Shown here one piece after another: positions 45,113-53,380 of a stretch of 64,000 bases of DNA. Each line of letters starts with the position of its first letter. Position 1 is the first letter of the stretch. Origin of the DNA: Phycisphaerae bacterium (GTDB lineage Bacteria; Planctomycetota; Phycisphaerae; Phycisphaerales; UBA1924); NCBI GenBank assembly GCA_022180725.1, contig BQMO01000019.1, positions 1 to 64,000 of the forward strand. The letters run 5' to 3'. Position numbers and translations under genes: made by a program. Under the pieces are notes generated by a model. That model made no database searches. It saw nothing but the letters and a program-made list of their open reading frames with translations, and was not told the origin of the DNA.

Positions 45113-46399
45113 ATGACCACGCCTGCAGCACCAACCCCGGATCGTCACGCCGCGGTCGCGATCGTGCGGATTCTGCGCGACGCGGGGCACGTGGCGTATT
45201 TCGCGGGCGGGTGCGTGCGCGATGAACTGCTCGGGGTGACGCCCGAGGACTACGACGTCGCCACGGACGCAACCCCGGATCGTGTCGTGACCTTGTTTCC
45301 GAAATCGGGCGAAGTCGGCAAATCGTTCGGCGTGGTGATCGTGAAGCATGGCGGGCCGGTGGTCGAGGTGGCCACGTTCCGCGCGGACGGGCTGTACACC
45401 GATCGACGCCGGCCCGACTCGGTGCGATTCTCGACGCCTGCGGAGGACGCGGCCCGGCGAGACTTCACGGTCAACGCGTTGTTCCTCGATCCTCTCGGGG
45501 CCGAGGGGGGCGTGCAGTCATCCCTCGGCGGAACGGTCATCGATCTGGTGGGTGGGTTGAAGGACCTGTCCACGAAAATACTGCGGGCCGTGGGCGACCC
45601 GGCGAAGCGACTGGCCGAGGATCATCTGCGGGCGCTGCGGGCGGCACGGTTGGCGGCAAAGCTGGGGTTTGTGATCGAAGCAGGGACGGCGGAGGCGATC
45701 CGCGCACACGCGACGGACCTTCGCGGCGTGAGCCGAGAGCGCGTGGGCGAGGAGGTGCGGCGGATGGTGTCGCACCCGACGCGTGCCCGCGCGGCCCAGT
45801 TCGTGAGGGACTTGGGGCTGGCCGGTCCGGTCTTCATGCAGACGAATGAACTCTCGGGATCAAGGGCCGGAACGCCACATCTGGCCGCCTTGGGACCGAG
45901 GGCGTCCGTGGGGACGTACTTGGCGGGGTGGGCCATGGACCTCGGCGAAGTTGTGGAGGGGGACGCGGCGAGGGCGGAACTTTGCGCCCGCTGGCGGCGG
46001 GCGCTGTGCCTGAGCAATGATGAGCACGAGGCCATGCGGGCGGTGCTCCGGTTGGTGGCCGGGCTTCGGGACGACTGGCGTCGGCTGGGTGTGGCCGGTC
46101 GAAAGCGATTGGCGGCGCAGCCGTGCTTCGCGGATGCTTTATGTTTGTTCGGTGTGGAGAAGCCCGTCATGGCAACGGAGATTGCGGCGGATGTCGCGTC
46201 ACTCGCCTCGACGAGATCAGGGCTGGCGCCGACGCCGTGGGTGACGGGGGACGACCTTGTGGCGATGGGGAAGACGCCGGGGCCGGAGTTCAAGCGGATC
46301 CTGGACGCGGTGTACGATGCCCAACTGGAGGATCGGATTGTGACGCCGGAGGAAGGTCGGGAACTGGCACGGCGTCTGGGCGTCCAATCGGCGGAGTGA
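45113..46399 (+). CDS. CCA tRNA nucleotidyltransferase / poly(A) polymerase family
   Basis: The 428-residue protein has the class II nucleotidyltransferase head: AYFAGGCVRDELLG at 30-43 and PEDYDVATDA at 45-54, whose two Asp bind metal. RRDFTVNALFLDPLG near 115-129 and RLAEDHLRALRAARLAAKLGF near 165-185 are the RNA/nucleotide-binding neck motifs. CCA-adding enzymes repair the 3' end of tRNA; bacterial poly(A) polymerases share the same fold, and I cannot separate them with certainty. The C-terminal half is helical. It starts 6 nt after the AhpD-like gene. A small hairpin (CGGGG/CCCCG) lies near 46429-46441. Confidence 0.9.
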   Translation: MTTPAAPTPDRHAAVAIVRILRDAGHVAYFAGGCVRDELLGVTPEDYDVATDATPDRVVTLFPKSGEVGKSFGVVIVKHGGPVVEVATFRADGLYTDRRRPDSVRFSTPAEDAARRDFTVNALFLDPLGAEGGVQSSLGGTVIDLVGGLKDLSTKILRAVGDPAKRLAEDHLRALRAARLAAKLGFVIEAGTAEAIRAHATDLRGVSRERVGEEVRRMVSHPTRARAAQFVRDLGLAGPVFMQTNELSGSRAGTPHLAALGPRASVGTYLAGWAMDLGEVVEGDAARAELCARWRRALCLSNDEHEAMRAVLRLVAGLRDDWRRLGVAGRKRLAAQPCFADALCLFGVEKPVMATEIAADVASLASTRSGLAPTPWVTGDDLVAMGKTPGPEFKRILDAVYDAQLEDRIVTPEEGRELARRLGVQSAE

Positions 46400-46490
46400 G
46401 TTCCTACGTTCGTTCTTTTCCCGGGGTACGATCCTCCCCGCGGTGTGCTGGGTGTGGTAAAGTGGAATCGCAGAGGCCGGGCGAGGCGTC

Positions 46491-47951
46491 ATGGCCATGT
46501 ACGCAAGGGGTTGCAGCATGAAGAGTTACAGAGTGCTCGGCGGATTGATTCCCGCGATCATGGTCATGATGGCGGGCAATGTGATGGTGGAGGGACGCGC
46601 GTACTCGCAAGCGCCGGGGGCCGGGACGCAAGCCAAGGCGCCCGAGTTTGTGCGGCTGATTTTCCGCAATGGACGCATCGTGGAAGGGGAAGTCCTGTCC
46701 GAGACAGCGACGACGATCCGCGTGCGGTACGCGGAATCGGGGATCAAGGCCGAGGTGGACTTCAGCAAGGCCGACATCCTGAGCACGACGCGGAACATCA
46801 CGCCCGGGAGCGTGCCCGCGGCGGAGACGCCGAAGGGCACGGCGCCGGCGCTGGCGTTGGCCCCGCCGGACTCTGGCGGCCCGCGGACGAACCTGTACTG
46901 GATCAACCTCGAAGGCAAGTTCGGCGAGCAGATCACGCAGACGCCGATCCGTGATGCGATCAAGGACGCGAGGAAGAACAGCGCGGACGTGATCGTGCTG
47001 TACATGAACGCGGACTTCAGCGAGAACCCGCTGGAGCAGTTGCCCGACGACGCGGCGAACTTCGACGAGATCTTCCGGGCCGAGAACATCGTGCCGATCT
47101 TCACGGCGGAAATTCCGCGGGAGTGGGAGAAACAGCCTCGCGTGGTGATGTGGCTGCGGCAGGCGATGGCCGGCGCGGCGCTCATGCCGCTCGTGATCCC
47201 CGAGATCTACTTCCATAGCGAGGGGCGCATCGGGGGCATCGGCAACCTGACGTTCATGTTCGAGGGCGTGGGCGACGACGTGGTGCGCGAGAAGCAGCGC
47301 TCGCTGCGGCTGGGGCACGCGGAAGGGTGGGCCAACGCGGGCGGGTACGACTACCGCCTGGTGCGGGCGATGGCCCGCGTGGAGTACGTGCTCAGCGTGC
47401 GATACGTAAACGGGAAGCCGGAACTCTTCGAGGGGTACCCCAGCAACCCGGGCGAGGAACTGCTGACCGACGACGGAAAGGACGCGAACGTGGACGGCCT
47501 GCGGGCGCGGGTGTCGGGCACGGGCAACGATGTGCTGACGCTCAACGCGCGGACGGCGAAACTGCTGGGTGTGTCGAAGGGCACGGTGGACACGCGCGAC
47601 GACCTGCTGGTCGCCATGGGGATCGACCGCACGGTACGGGACGTCTCGGGGCGCTCGAAGCAGATCATGAAGGACTGGGACAACGGGCTGGAGAGCGCGA
47701 AGCGGCAGTTGAAGAAGTTGTGGCAGGAGGACTTCCGCGCGGTGCGGGTGGACGAGCCGAACAACTATCAGAACCGCACGAAGGCCCGCGGGCAGCAGAC
47801 CCGCATTCTCGAGGAGATGAAGAAGATTCTCCGCCGGTGGGGCGAGGGGTTGTCGCGGCGTTGGCTGGGGCAGAACGGCATCCCGCCGGAGATCGCCATC
47901 GACAACATGCTGGAGCAGATCAAGATCGATCAGATGAAGGACCGTCGCTGA
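46491..47951 (+). CDS. Exported ClpP/SppA-like protein, probable pseudo-protease
   Basis: The 486-residue product has a signal peptide and an N-terminal beta domain of about 50 residues (FVRLIFRNGRIVEGEVLSET...), then a ClpP/crotonase-like core (about 140-270) and a charged helical C-terminus. In the core PRVVMWLRQAMAGAALMPLV aligns with the SppA/NfeD active-site helix, but the catalytic Ser is replaced by Gly (MAGAAL). It is therefore probably inactive or a partner protein. The next gene is a paralogue that keeps the Ser. Start is ATG 46491; ATG 46518 (MKSYRVLGG), with AAGGGG upstream, is an equally good choice. TAAAGT near 46456 is a possible -10. Confidence 0.78.
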   Translation: MAMYARGCSMKSYRVLGGLIPAIMVMMAGNVMVEGRAYSQAPGAGTQAKAPEFVRLIFRNGRIVEGEVLSETATTIRVRYAESGIKAEVDFSKADILSTTRNITPGSVPAAETPKGTAPALALAPPDSGGPRTNLYWINLEGKFGEQITQTPIRDAIKDARKNSADVIVLYMNADFSENPLEQLPDDAANFDEIFRAENIVPIFTAEIPREWEKQPRVVMWLRQAMAGAALMPLVIPEIYFHSEGRIGGIGNLTFMFEGVGDDVVREKQRSLRLGHAEGWANAGGYDYRLVRAMARVEYVLSVRYVNGKPELFEGYPSNPGEELLTDDGKDANVDGLRARVSGTGNDVLTLNARTAKLLGVSKGTVDTRDDLLVAMGIDRTVRDVSGRSKQIMKDWDNGLESAKRQLKKLWQEDFRAVRVDEPNNYQNRTKARGQQTRILEEMKKILRRWGEGLSRRWLGQNGIPPEIAIDNMLEQIKIDQMKDRR

Positions 47952-47982
47952 GACGGTTGGGACTCATGATAGGAGCCGGATC

Positions 47983-49278
47983 ATGCGCACGTTGATTCAT
48001 GTTCTTCGGGCGGCGGCGGTGGCGGCGATCGCGCTGGCCGCGGTGTTCTTCACCTCGCCCGCGTACGCGATCGACAAGGTCGTGCTGAAGGATGGCACGG
48101 TGGTTGAAGGAACGATCGTCCGCGAGGTGGACGGGTTCGTCTGGATTAAGACGAATGTCGCGGGGATCGAGCAGGAGAAGCTGTTCACCCCGCAGGAGAT
48201 CACGCGCGTCACGCGCGACGCCGGGGCCGAGCCGGTCTCGAGCGAGCCGGTGGTGGCGGCGGACGCGCGGACGCCCAAGCCCGTCTCCGGGGGGCCGAAG
48301 GCGGCGGTGATTACCCTGGGCTCGCGCGAGCCGGGGCACGGAGACACCATCGGCATCGACATCCAGGCGTACGAACTCCGCGAGATGCTCCCACTCCTCG
48401 AGGAGGAACTGGGCACGGACGGGACGGGCGTGGTGGTGTTCCGCGTGACCAGCGGCGGCGGGCTGCTGCTGGAGATTCAGCGCCTCAGCGACGTGATCCA
48501 CAACGAGTACAAAAAGCGGTTCCGGGTGGTGGCATGGATCGACTCGGCCATTTCGGCGGCGGCGATGACCAGCCACTGCATGGAGGAGATTTACTTCACC
48601 CCGCAGGGCAACTACGGGGCGTGCACCGGGTGGTCGGGCGCCCTTCAGGCCGTCAAGGGTCGCGGGCTGGAGGAAGTGCTCTACATGATGGAGAAGATCT
48701 CGGCCCGGGGCGGGTACAACCCGCTGATCATGCGGGCGATGCAGATCCAGGTGCCGCTCTCGGCCACCATCGACGCCCACGGCGAGGTGAAGTGGTACGA
48801 CGACGCGACCAGCGGTGAAATCCTGGTGAACCGCGACAATGAGATCCTCACGTTCAACGCGGAAACAGCCCGGCAGGTCAAGTTCTCCCGCGGAACGGCC
48901 AACACGATCGAGGAACTTCAGGCCCTCATGGGGTACAAGGAACTGCAGTGGGTCGGCAAGCGCGAGAAGGGGTACACCTGGCCCATCTCGAAGGCCGAGG
49001 CCTGGAACCTCAACTGGCGCAAGAAGGTGCACGAGGACGAGGAAAAGACGCAGCTGTACTTCGTGACGTACCAGCGGCAGGTGGCCGCGGCGGCGAGCGA
49101 GCCGCTGGAGACGCGCGGCAAGTTCGTGAACATGGCCCGCGCCACGCTGAACAAGCTCCGCGAGGCCGTCAAGCGGAACCCGAACATGGCGCTGCTCACC
49201 TTCGGCGTCTTCACCGAGGAAGAAGTCAAGGAGTTCTTCGATCGGGAAGAGAAACGCCTCCGCGATCTCATGCGGTAG
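47983..49278 (+). CDS. Exported ClpP/SppA-like serine peptidase-like protein
   Basis: The 431-residue product begins with a clear signal peptide ending SPAYA. A beta domain (VVLKDGTVVEGTIVREVDGF) like that of the upstream gene follows, then a ClpP/SppA-like core. There, FRVTSGGGLLLEIQRLSDVI resembles the oxyanion region (SPGG type) and VVAWIDSAISAAAMTSHCM aligns with the nucleophile helix, keeping a Ser (ISAAAM). The rest is helical and charged. SppA and NfeD-type enzymes cleave signal or membrane peptides; the present substrate is unknown. AGGAG is 7 nt before ATG 47983. It starts 31 bases after its paralogue, so the two probably form a heteromeric pair. Confidence 0.8.
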   Translation: MRTLIHVLRAAAVAAIALAAVFFTSPAYAIDKVVLKDGTVVEGTIVREVDGFVWIKTNVAGIEQEKLFTPQEITRVTRDAGAEPVSSEPVVAADARTPKPVSGGPKAAVITLGSREPGHGDTIGIDIQAYELREMLPLLEEELGTDGTGVVVFRVTSGGGLLLEIQRLSDVIHNEYKKRFRVVAWIDSAISAAAMTSHCMEEIYFTPQGNYGACTGWSGALQAVKGRGLEEVLYMMEKISARGGYNPLIMRAMQIQVPLSATIDAHGEVKWYDDATSGEILVNRDNEILTFNAETARQVKFSRGTANTIEELQALMGYKELQWVGKREKGYTWPISKAEAWNLNWRKKVHEDEEKTQLYFVTYQRQVAAAASEPLETRGKFVNMARATLNKLREAVKRNPNMALLTFGVFTEEEVKEFFDREEKRLRDLMR

Positions 49279-49306
49279 TTGATCACCACGTCCCCCTCAC
49301 GGACAG

Positions 49307-49332
49307 CGCCCCGAGACCCACGGACCGGGGCG
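49307..49332 (+). terminator. Terminator-like hairpin CGCCCCG/CGGGGCG
   Basis: A 7-bp stem with a 12-nt loop begins 28 bases after the stop of the ClpP-like gene, followed by TTGTCGTT. The same stem and a similar tail occur at 9011-9035. Confidence 0.6.
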
Positions 49333-49434
49333 TTGTCGTTGGGGCGCACGTCGAGCACCATCACGTCCGGGGATGACGTGGGCCGTGTTCGGTCAGGTCA
49401 CGCAACGCGGCGGCGTGAGGCCAGGCCGTCCCCG

Positions 49435-49440
49435 TACACT
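49435..49440 (+). promoter_or_regulatory. TACACT -10 box, leaderless start for the M3 peptidase gene
   Basis: TACACT is followed by CCTCT and ATG 49446, a 5-nt gap. No Shine-Dalgarno is present. Confidence 0.55.
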
Positions 49441-49445
49441 CCTCT

Positions 49446-51200
49446 ATGCCCACAGCCTTTGTTCCCGAGACGCTCGACGCGACGGACTTCACCCACCTCG
49501 AGCCGTTGATCCGTGCGCTCCTGGATCGCCCGCTGATGGCGGCCGGCGACGTGGAGGCCTGGTTGCTGGACCGCAGCGACCTGTACGCGGCGATCAGCGA
49601 AGGGCGGGCTCGGCTGTACATCGCGATGACGTGCAACACCGAGGACGAGGGCGCCCAGCAGGCGTACGCGCGGTACATCGAGGATGTTGCGCCGAAACTC
49701 ACGCCGCTCTTCTTCGAGTTGGATCGGAAACTCGTGGAGGCGGCGAACACCACGGGGTTGAACATGCCGCGGTACGCGGTGCTGCTGCGCAACGCCAAGG
49801 CCGACGTGGACCTCTTCCGCCCCGAGAACGTGCTGCTGGAGACGCAGTTGGCGCAACTCGCACAGCGGTACGACCAGGTGGCCGGGGCCATGACGGTCGA
49901 GTTCGACGGCCGTGAGCAGACCCTGCCGCAGATGGCGCGGTATCAGGAGATGACGGACCGCGCAGTCCGCGAGAGAGCCTGGCGGGCGAGCGCGGCCCGT
50001 CGGTTGCGCGACCGCGACACGATCGACGCGATCTACGACGAGATGGTGGCGCTTCGTGATCGCGTGGCGAAGAACGCGGGGTACGCGGACTACGTGGGGT
50101 ACGCCTTCACCAGCAAGCACCGTTTCGACTACGACGTCGCGGCGTGCGTGCGGTTTCACGACGGCGTGGCCGACGCGATTGTTCCGCTGGTGCGGGCGCT
50201 GGAAGACGAACGCCGGCGGTCGCTGGGCGTGGAGAGGCTGTGCCCGTGGGACCTGTCGGTGGATGTGAAAGGGAGGCCGCCGCTGCGGCCCTTCGAGGGC
50301 GGGGCCGACCTCATCCGCAAGGGACGCGTGGTGATGCACCGGCTTGATCATCGCCTGGCGGGGCTGTTCGAGCAACTCGGGGACGGCACGGGCCGCGTAC
50401 AGAGCGCGGCGGACGTGGGGCGGGTGATGCTCGACCTCGACAGCCGCAAGGGGAAGGCCCCGGGTGGGTACCAGTACAACCTGGACCGGCTGCGCAAGCC
50501 GTTCATCTTCATGAACGCGGCGGGGATGCACCGGGACGTGGAGACGCTGGTGCACGAGGCGGGGCACGCGTTTCACTCGATGCTGTGCGCCGACGAGCCG
50601 CTGTCGGAGTACCGTGAAAGCCCGACGGAGTTCGCCGAGGTCGCGAGCATGTCGATGGAACTGCTGACCATGCGGCACTGGGGCCCGAGCGGCGACGGGC
50701 GGGAGGGTTTTTACCCGAACGAGGAGGACTTCCGTCGCGCCTGCCGCGATCAACTGAAGCACAGCGTGCTGCTGCTGCCATGGATCGCGACGATCGACGC
50801 GTTCCAGCACTGGGTATACACGCACCCCGGGCACACGCGGGCGGCGCGGACGGCGCAGTGGCTGGCGATCGACGATCGGTTCGGGTCGAGCGTGTCGTGG
50901 GCGGGGCTGGAGGACGTGCGGGCGAGCCTGTGGCACCGCCAGATGCACCTGTTCGATCATCCCTTGTACTACATCGAATACGGGATCGCGCAGTTGGGGG
51001 CGCTCCAGTTGTGGCTGCACGCGCTGGAGGCGGGCGAGGCGTCGGCGGTGGAGCGGTATATGCGGGCGCTGCGGCTGGGCGGGAGCAGGCCCCTGCCGGC
51101 GCTCTTCGAGGCCGCGGGGCTGACGTTCGACTTTGGCCCGGAAACCGTGCGGCGATTGGCGGACCGGGTGCGGGCGGAGTTGGCGAAGATCCCCGAGTGA
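49446..51200 (+). CDS. M3-family metallopeptidase (oligoendopeptidase F-like)
   Basis: The 584-residue cytoplasmic protein has the zinc-binding HEAGHAFHSML near residue 369 (HEXXH), and the third ligand is expected in ESPTEFAEVASMSMELL near 392-408. VFDxxxRKGKAPGGYQYNL-type sequence (DLDSRKGKAPGGYQYNLDR) just before the zinc site and YYIEYGIAQLGALQLW near 505 are family motifs. Oligoendopeptidase F-like enzymes cut peptides of roughly 7-20 residues. No signal peptide is seen. TACACT 5 nt upstream supports ATG 49446. The PLP decarboxylase gene follows after 16 nt with its own leaderless box. Confidence 0.93.
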   Translation: MPTAFVPETLDATDFTHLEPLIRALLDRPLMAAGDVEAWLLDRSDLYAAISEGRARLYIAMTCNTEDEGAQQAYARYIEDVAPKLTPLFFELDRKLVEAANTTGLNMPRYAVLLRNAKADVDLFRPENVLLETQLAQLAQRYDQVAGAMTVEFDGREQTLPQMARYQEMTDRAVRERAWRASAARRLRDRDTIDAIYDEMVALRDRVAKNAGYADYVGYAFTSKHRFDYDVAACVRFHDGVADAIVPLVRALEDERRRSLGVERLCPWDLSVDVKGRPPLRPFEGGADLIRKGRVVMHRLDHRLAGLFEQLGDGTGRVQSAADVGRVMLDLDSRKGKAPGGYQYNLDRLRKPFIFMNAAGMHRDVETLVHEAGHAFHSMLCADEPLSEYRESPTEFAEVASMSMELLTMRHWGPSGDGREGFYPNEEDFRRACRDQLKHSVLLLPWIATIDAFQHWVYTHPGHTRAARTAQWLAIDDRFGSSVSWAGLEDVRASLWHRQMHLFDHPLYYIEYGIAQLGALQLWLHALEAGEASAVERYMRALRLGGSRPLPALFEAAGLTFDFGPETVRRLADRVRAELAKIPE

Positions 51201-51205
51201 TCGGC

Positions 51206-51211
51206 TACGCT
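51206..51211 (+). promoter_or_regulatory. TACGCT -10 box, leaderless start for the decarboxylase gene
   Basis: TACGCT is followed by GGCGC and ATG 51217, a 5-nt gap. The box lies in the short gap after the peptidase gene, so this gene can be transcribed on its own. Confidence 0.55.
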
Positions 51212-51216
51212 GGCGC

Positions 51217-52755
51217 ATGGACCAGCCGAGCCTTGATCGGGACGAGTTGCGTGCGGGCATCGATCACGCCGCGGCGTGGGTCGAGGCGTATTGGGAGAAA
51301 GTCGCGTCGTTGCCGGTGCGGTCGCGCGTGAAGCCGGGTGACGTGCTGCGCGCCCTGCCCGAGCACCCGCCGACAACGGGCGAGGCGGATTGGGGCGCCA
51401 TCGATCGCGATCTGGACGCCATCGTGCTGCCCGGGCTGACGCACTGGCAGCACCCGATGTTCTTCGCGTACTTCCCGTCGAACATTTCGCCCGCGGCGAT
51501 CATGGGCGACGTGCTGTCGGCGGGGATGGGTGTGCAGGGCATGCTGTGGGCCACCAGCCCGGCGTGCACCGAGGTCGAGATGCGCGTGCTCGATTGGATG
51601 GGCGAGGCGTTGGGCCTGCCCCAGGCGTTCCTCTTCCGCGGCGGGGGCGGGGGCGTGATCGACGGCACGGCGAGCGAGGCGGCGGTGGGGGCGTTGCTGG
51701 CGGCGAAAGGGCGCGTACTGCGGGCGCTTCCCCGGGAAGCCCGGCGCGAGGCGGCGACGCGGCTGGTGGTGTACGCGAGCACGCAGGCCCACTCGTCGAT
51801 CCAGAAGGCCGCGATGGTCGCTGGCATCGCCCTCGACGCCGACGACCACGACCGCGTGCGATTGATCGAGACCGACGCGGTGTACGCGATGCGGCCGGAC
51901 CAGCTCGCCGAGGCGATGCGGGCGGACCTCGCCGCGGGGCTGCGGCCGTGCTTCGTGTGCGCGAGCGTGGGAACGACCGGGAGCACGGCGATCGACCCGG
52001 TGGGGGAGATCGCGCGAGTGATGCGGGAAGTGCCCAACGACGGAGCGTCGCCGACCCACCAGCCCCCTCCCTCGGGAAGGGAGGGGAGCGTGTGGCTGCA
52101 TGTGGACGCGGCGCACGCGGGGGCGGCGTGCGTGTGCCCGGAGTTTCGGCGGCTGATCGCCGGCGTCGAACACGCTGACTCGTTCACCTTCAACCCGCAC
52201 AAGTGGCTGCTGACGAACTTCGACTGCAACTGCCTGTGGACGCAAAGCCCGCGCGAACTTACCGACGCGATGAGCATCACGCCCGAGTACCTTCGTAACG
52301 CCGCGACCGACGCCAAGGCCGTGGTGGATTATCGCGACTGGCACATCCCGCTGGGACGGCGGTTCCGCTCGCTGAAACTGTGGCTGGTGATGCGGCGGTA
52401 CGGGGTCGAGGGGCTGCGGACGCACGTGCGCGAGGGGGTTCGCCTGGCGGAGGTGTTCGAGGGGCTGGTGCGGGGCGACGCGCGGTTCGAGGTGGTGACG
52501 CCGCGGACGGTGAACCTGGTGTGCTTCCGGCTGGTGCCCCGCACGGGAGAACTGCCCGAGACTACCGACGCGCGAAACAAGACGCTGATGGAATCGCTCA
52601 ACGACTCGGGCGCGATGTACCTGTCGCACACAGTGCTGCCGGGGGTCGGTGGGACGCCGGCGCGGTACGTGCTGCGGATGGCCATCGGCGCGGTGCAGAC
52701 ACGCGAGGCGCACGTGCGCGAGGCGTGGCGGCTCATCGCGTCGCGGGCGGGGTAG
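51217..52755 (+). CDS. PLP-dependent aromatic-L-amino-acid decarboxylase family
   Basis: The 512-residue protein is a group II PLP decarboxylase (aromatic-amino-acid/histidine/tyrosine type). HWQHPMFFAYFP near 79 and SPACTEVEMRVLDWMGEALGL near 119 are N-terminal motifs. HVDAAHAG near 296 has the cofactor Asp, and FTFNPHKWLLTNFDC near 324 carries the Schiff-base Lys in HK. The substrate is probably Trp, Tyr, Phe or DOPA, but the sequence does not say which. An unusual 19-residue insertion (from PNDGASPTHQ to SGREGS) just before HVDAAHAG coincides with a perfect GC-rich palindrome in the DNA. The end overlaps the convergent lipoprotein gene by 23 bases. Confidence 0.92.
   Translation: MDQPSLDRDELRAGIDHAAAWVEAYWEKVASLPVRSRVKPGDVLRALPEHPPTTGEADWGAIDRDLDAIVLPGLTHWQHPMFFAYFPSNISPAAIMGDVLSAGMGVQGMLWATSPACTEVEMRVLDWMGEALGLPQAFLFRGGGGGVIDGTASEAAVGALLAAKGRVLRALPREARREAATRLVVYASTQAHSSIQKAAMVAGIALDADDHDRVRLIETDAVYAMRPDQLAEAMRADLAAGLRPCFVCASVGTTGSTAIDPVGEIARVMREVPNDGASPTHQPPPSGREGSVWLHVDAAHAGAACVCPEFRRLIAGVEHADSFTFNPHKWLLTNFDCNCLWTQSPRELTDAMSITPEYLRNAATDAKAVVDYRDWHIPLGRRFRSLKLWLVMRRYGVEGLRTHVREGVRLAEVFEGLVRGDARFEVVTPRTVNLVCFRLVPRTGELPETTDARNKTLMESLNDSGAMYLSHTVLPGVGGTPARYVLRMAIGAVQTREAHVREAWRLIASRAG
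52064..52086. repeat. 9-bp-arm palindrome inserted in the decarboxylase gene
   Basis: CCCCTCCCT, CGGGA, AGGGAGGGG is a perfect inverted repeat in frame within the gene. It encodes the Pro/Gly-rich PPPSGREG part of an insertion not expected at this position in the family. It looks like a small mobile or repetitive palindrome of the kind seen in many high-GC genomes. No second copy was noticed in this window. Confidence 0.6.
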
Positions 52756-53269
52756 GCGAGGCGGCGCGTTGCTCGATGGCGCGGGCCAGGCGCGCTTCGA
52801 GGTACCCGTCGCGGCGGACGGGCACGCTGTAGGCCCCGCCGAGGCCCTGCGCGGCGAGGGCCGGGTCGATCGCGAAGGCGGCCGTACGCCAGGTCTTGCT
52901 CGACAGACGCAGCCCGGGCGATTGCGTGCGGAAGATGGTGACCTCCACCTGCCCGGCTCGACGATGATCGTCGAAGGTGATGCGGACGCGGCGGAACTGC
53001 TGGTTGAGCAGGTCGCTGGTTTCCTGGGCGGGGGTGGTCTGGACGGTGTCCCATGGCGTGGCCCACCCGGCGCTGGGCTTGTCGCGCGTGGTGATGAGGC
53101 CCTGCCGGGCGTCGACGCGTTCGAGTTGGAAGCGCATGTCGCGGAGTACGTCGCGTGCGGCGTCGAAGGCGCGGGCCTCGCCGCCCGGAGGCACCAAGAA
53201 CGCTCCCGTTCCCTTGGCGGCGCACCCTCCCAATACGCCCGCGAGCAGGATGATGAGTAGTCGGGTCAC
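52733..53269 (-). CDS. Small lipoprotein, function unknown
   Basis: TRLLIILLAGVLGGC is a lipoprotein signal with the lipid-bearing Cys at 16. The 178-residue product has a beta/alpha mature region (FDAARDVLRDMRFQLERVDARQGLITTRDK-type, outline: LRDMRFQLERVDARQGLITT) that recalls small planctomycete lipoproteins of unknown role. TAGGCT 6 nt upstream supports GTG 53269. Its end overlaps that of the decarboxylase gene by 23 bases on the other strand. Confidence 0.75.
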   Translation of the reverse strand: MTRLLIILLAGVLGGCAAKGTGAFLVPPGGEARAFDAARDVLRDMRFQLERVDARQGLITTRDKPSAGWATPWDTVQTTPAQETSDLLNQQFRRVRITFDDHRRAGQVEVTIFRTQSPGLRLSSKTWRTAAFAIDPALAAQGLGGAYSVPVRRDGYLEARLARAIEQRAASPTPPATR

Positions 53270-53275
53270 GTTGCA

Positions 53276-53281
53276 AGCCTA
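53276..53281 (-). promoter_or_regulatory. TAGGCT -10 box, leaderless start for the 53269 gene
   Basis: On the minus strand TAGGCT is followed by TGCAAC and GTG 53269, a 6-nt gap. Confidence 0.5.
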
Positions 53282-53380
53282 TCCCCTGTCAGGCGAGTTC
53301 TGACGCGCGCCTTGGGCGGCACGCCCCTACGATGGCCGCACGCGTTCGCGCCCCAAGGGGCCGACGCCGCAGGAGACGCG

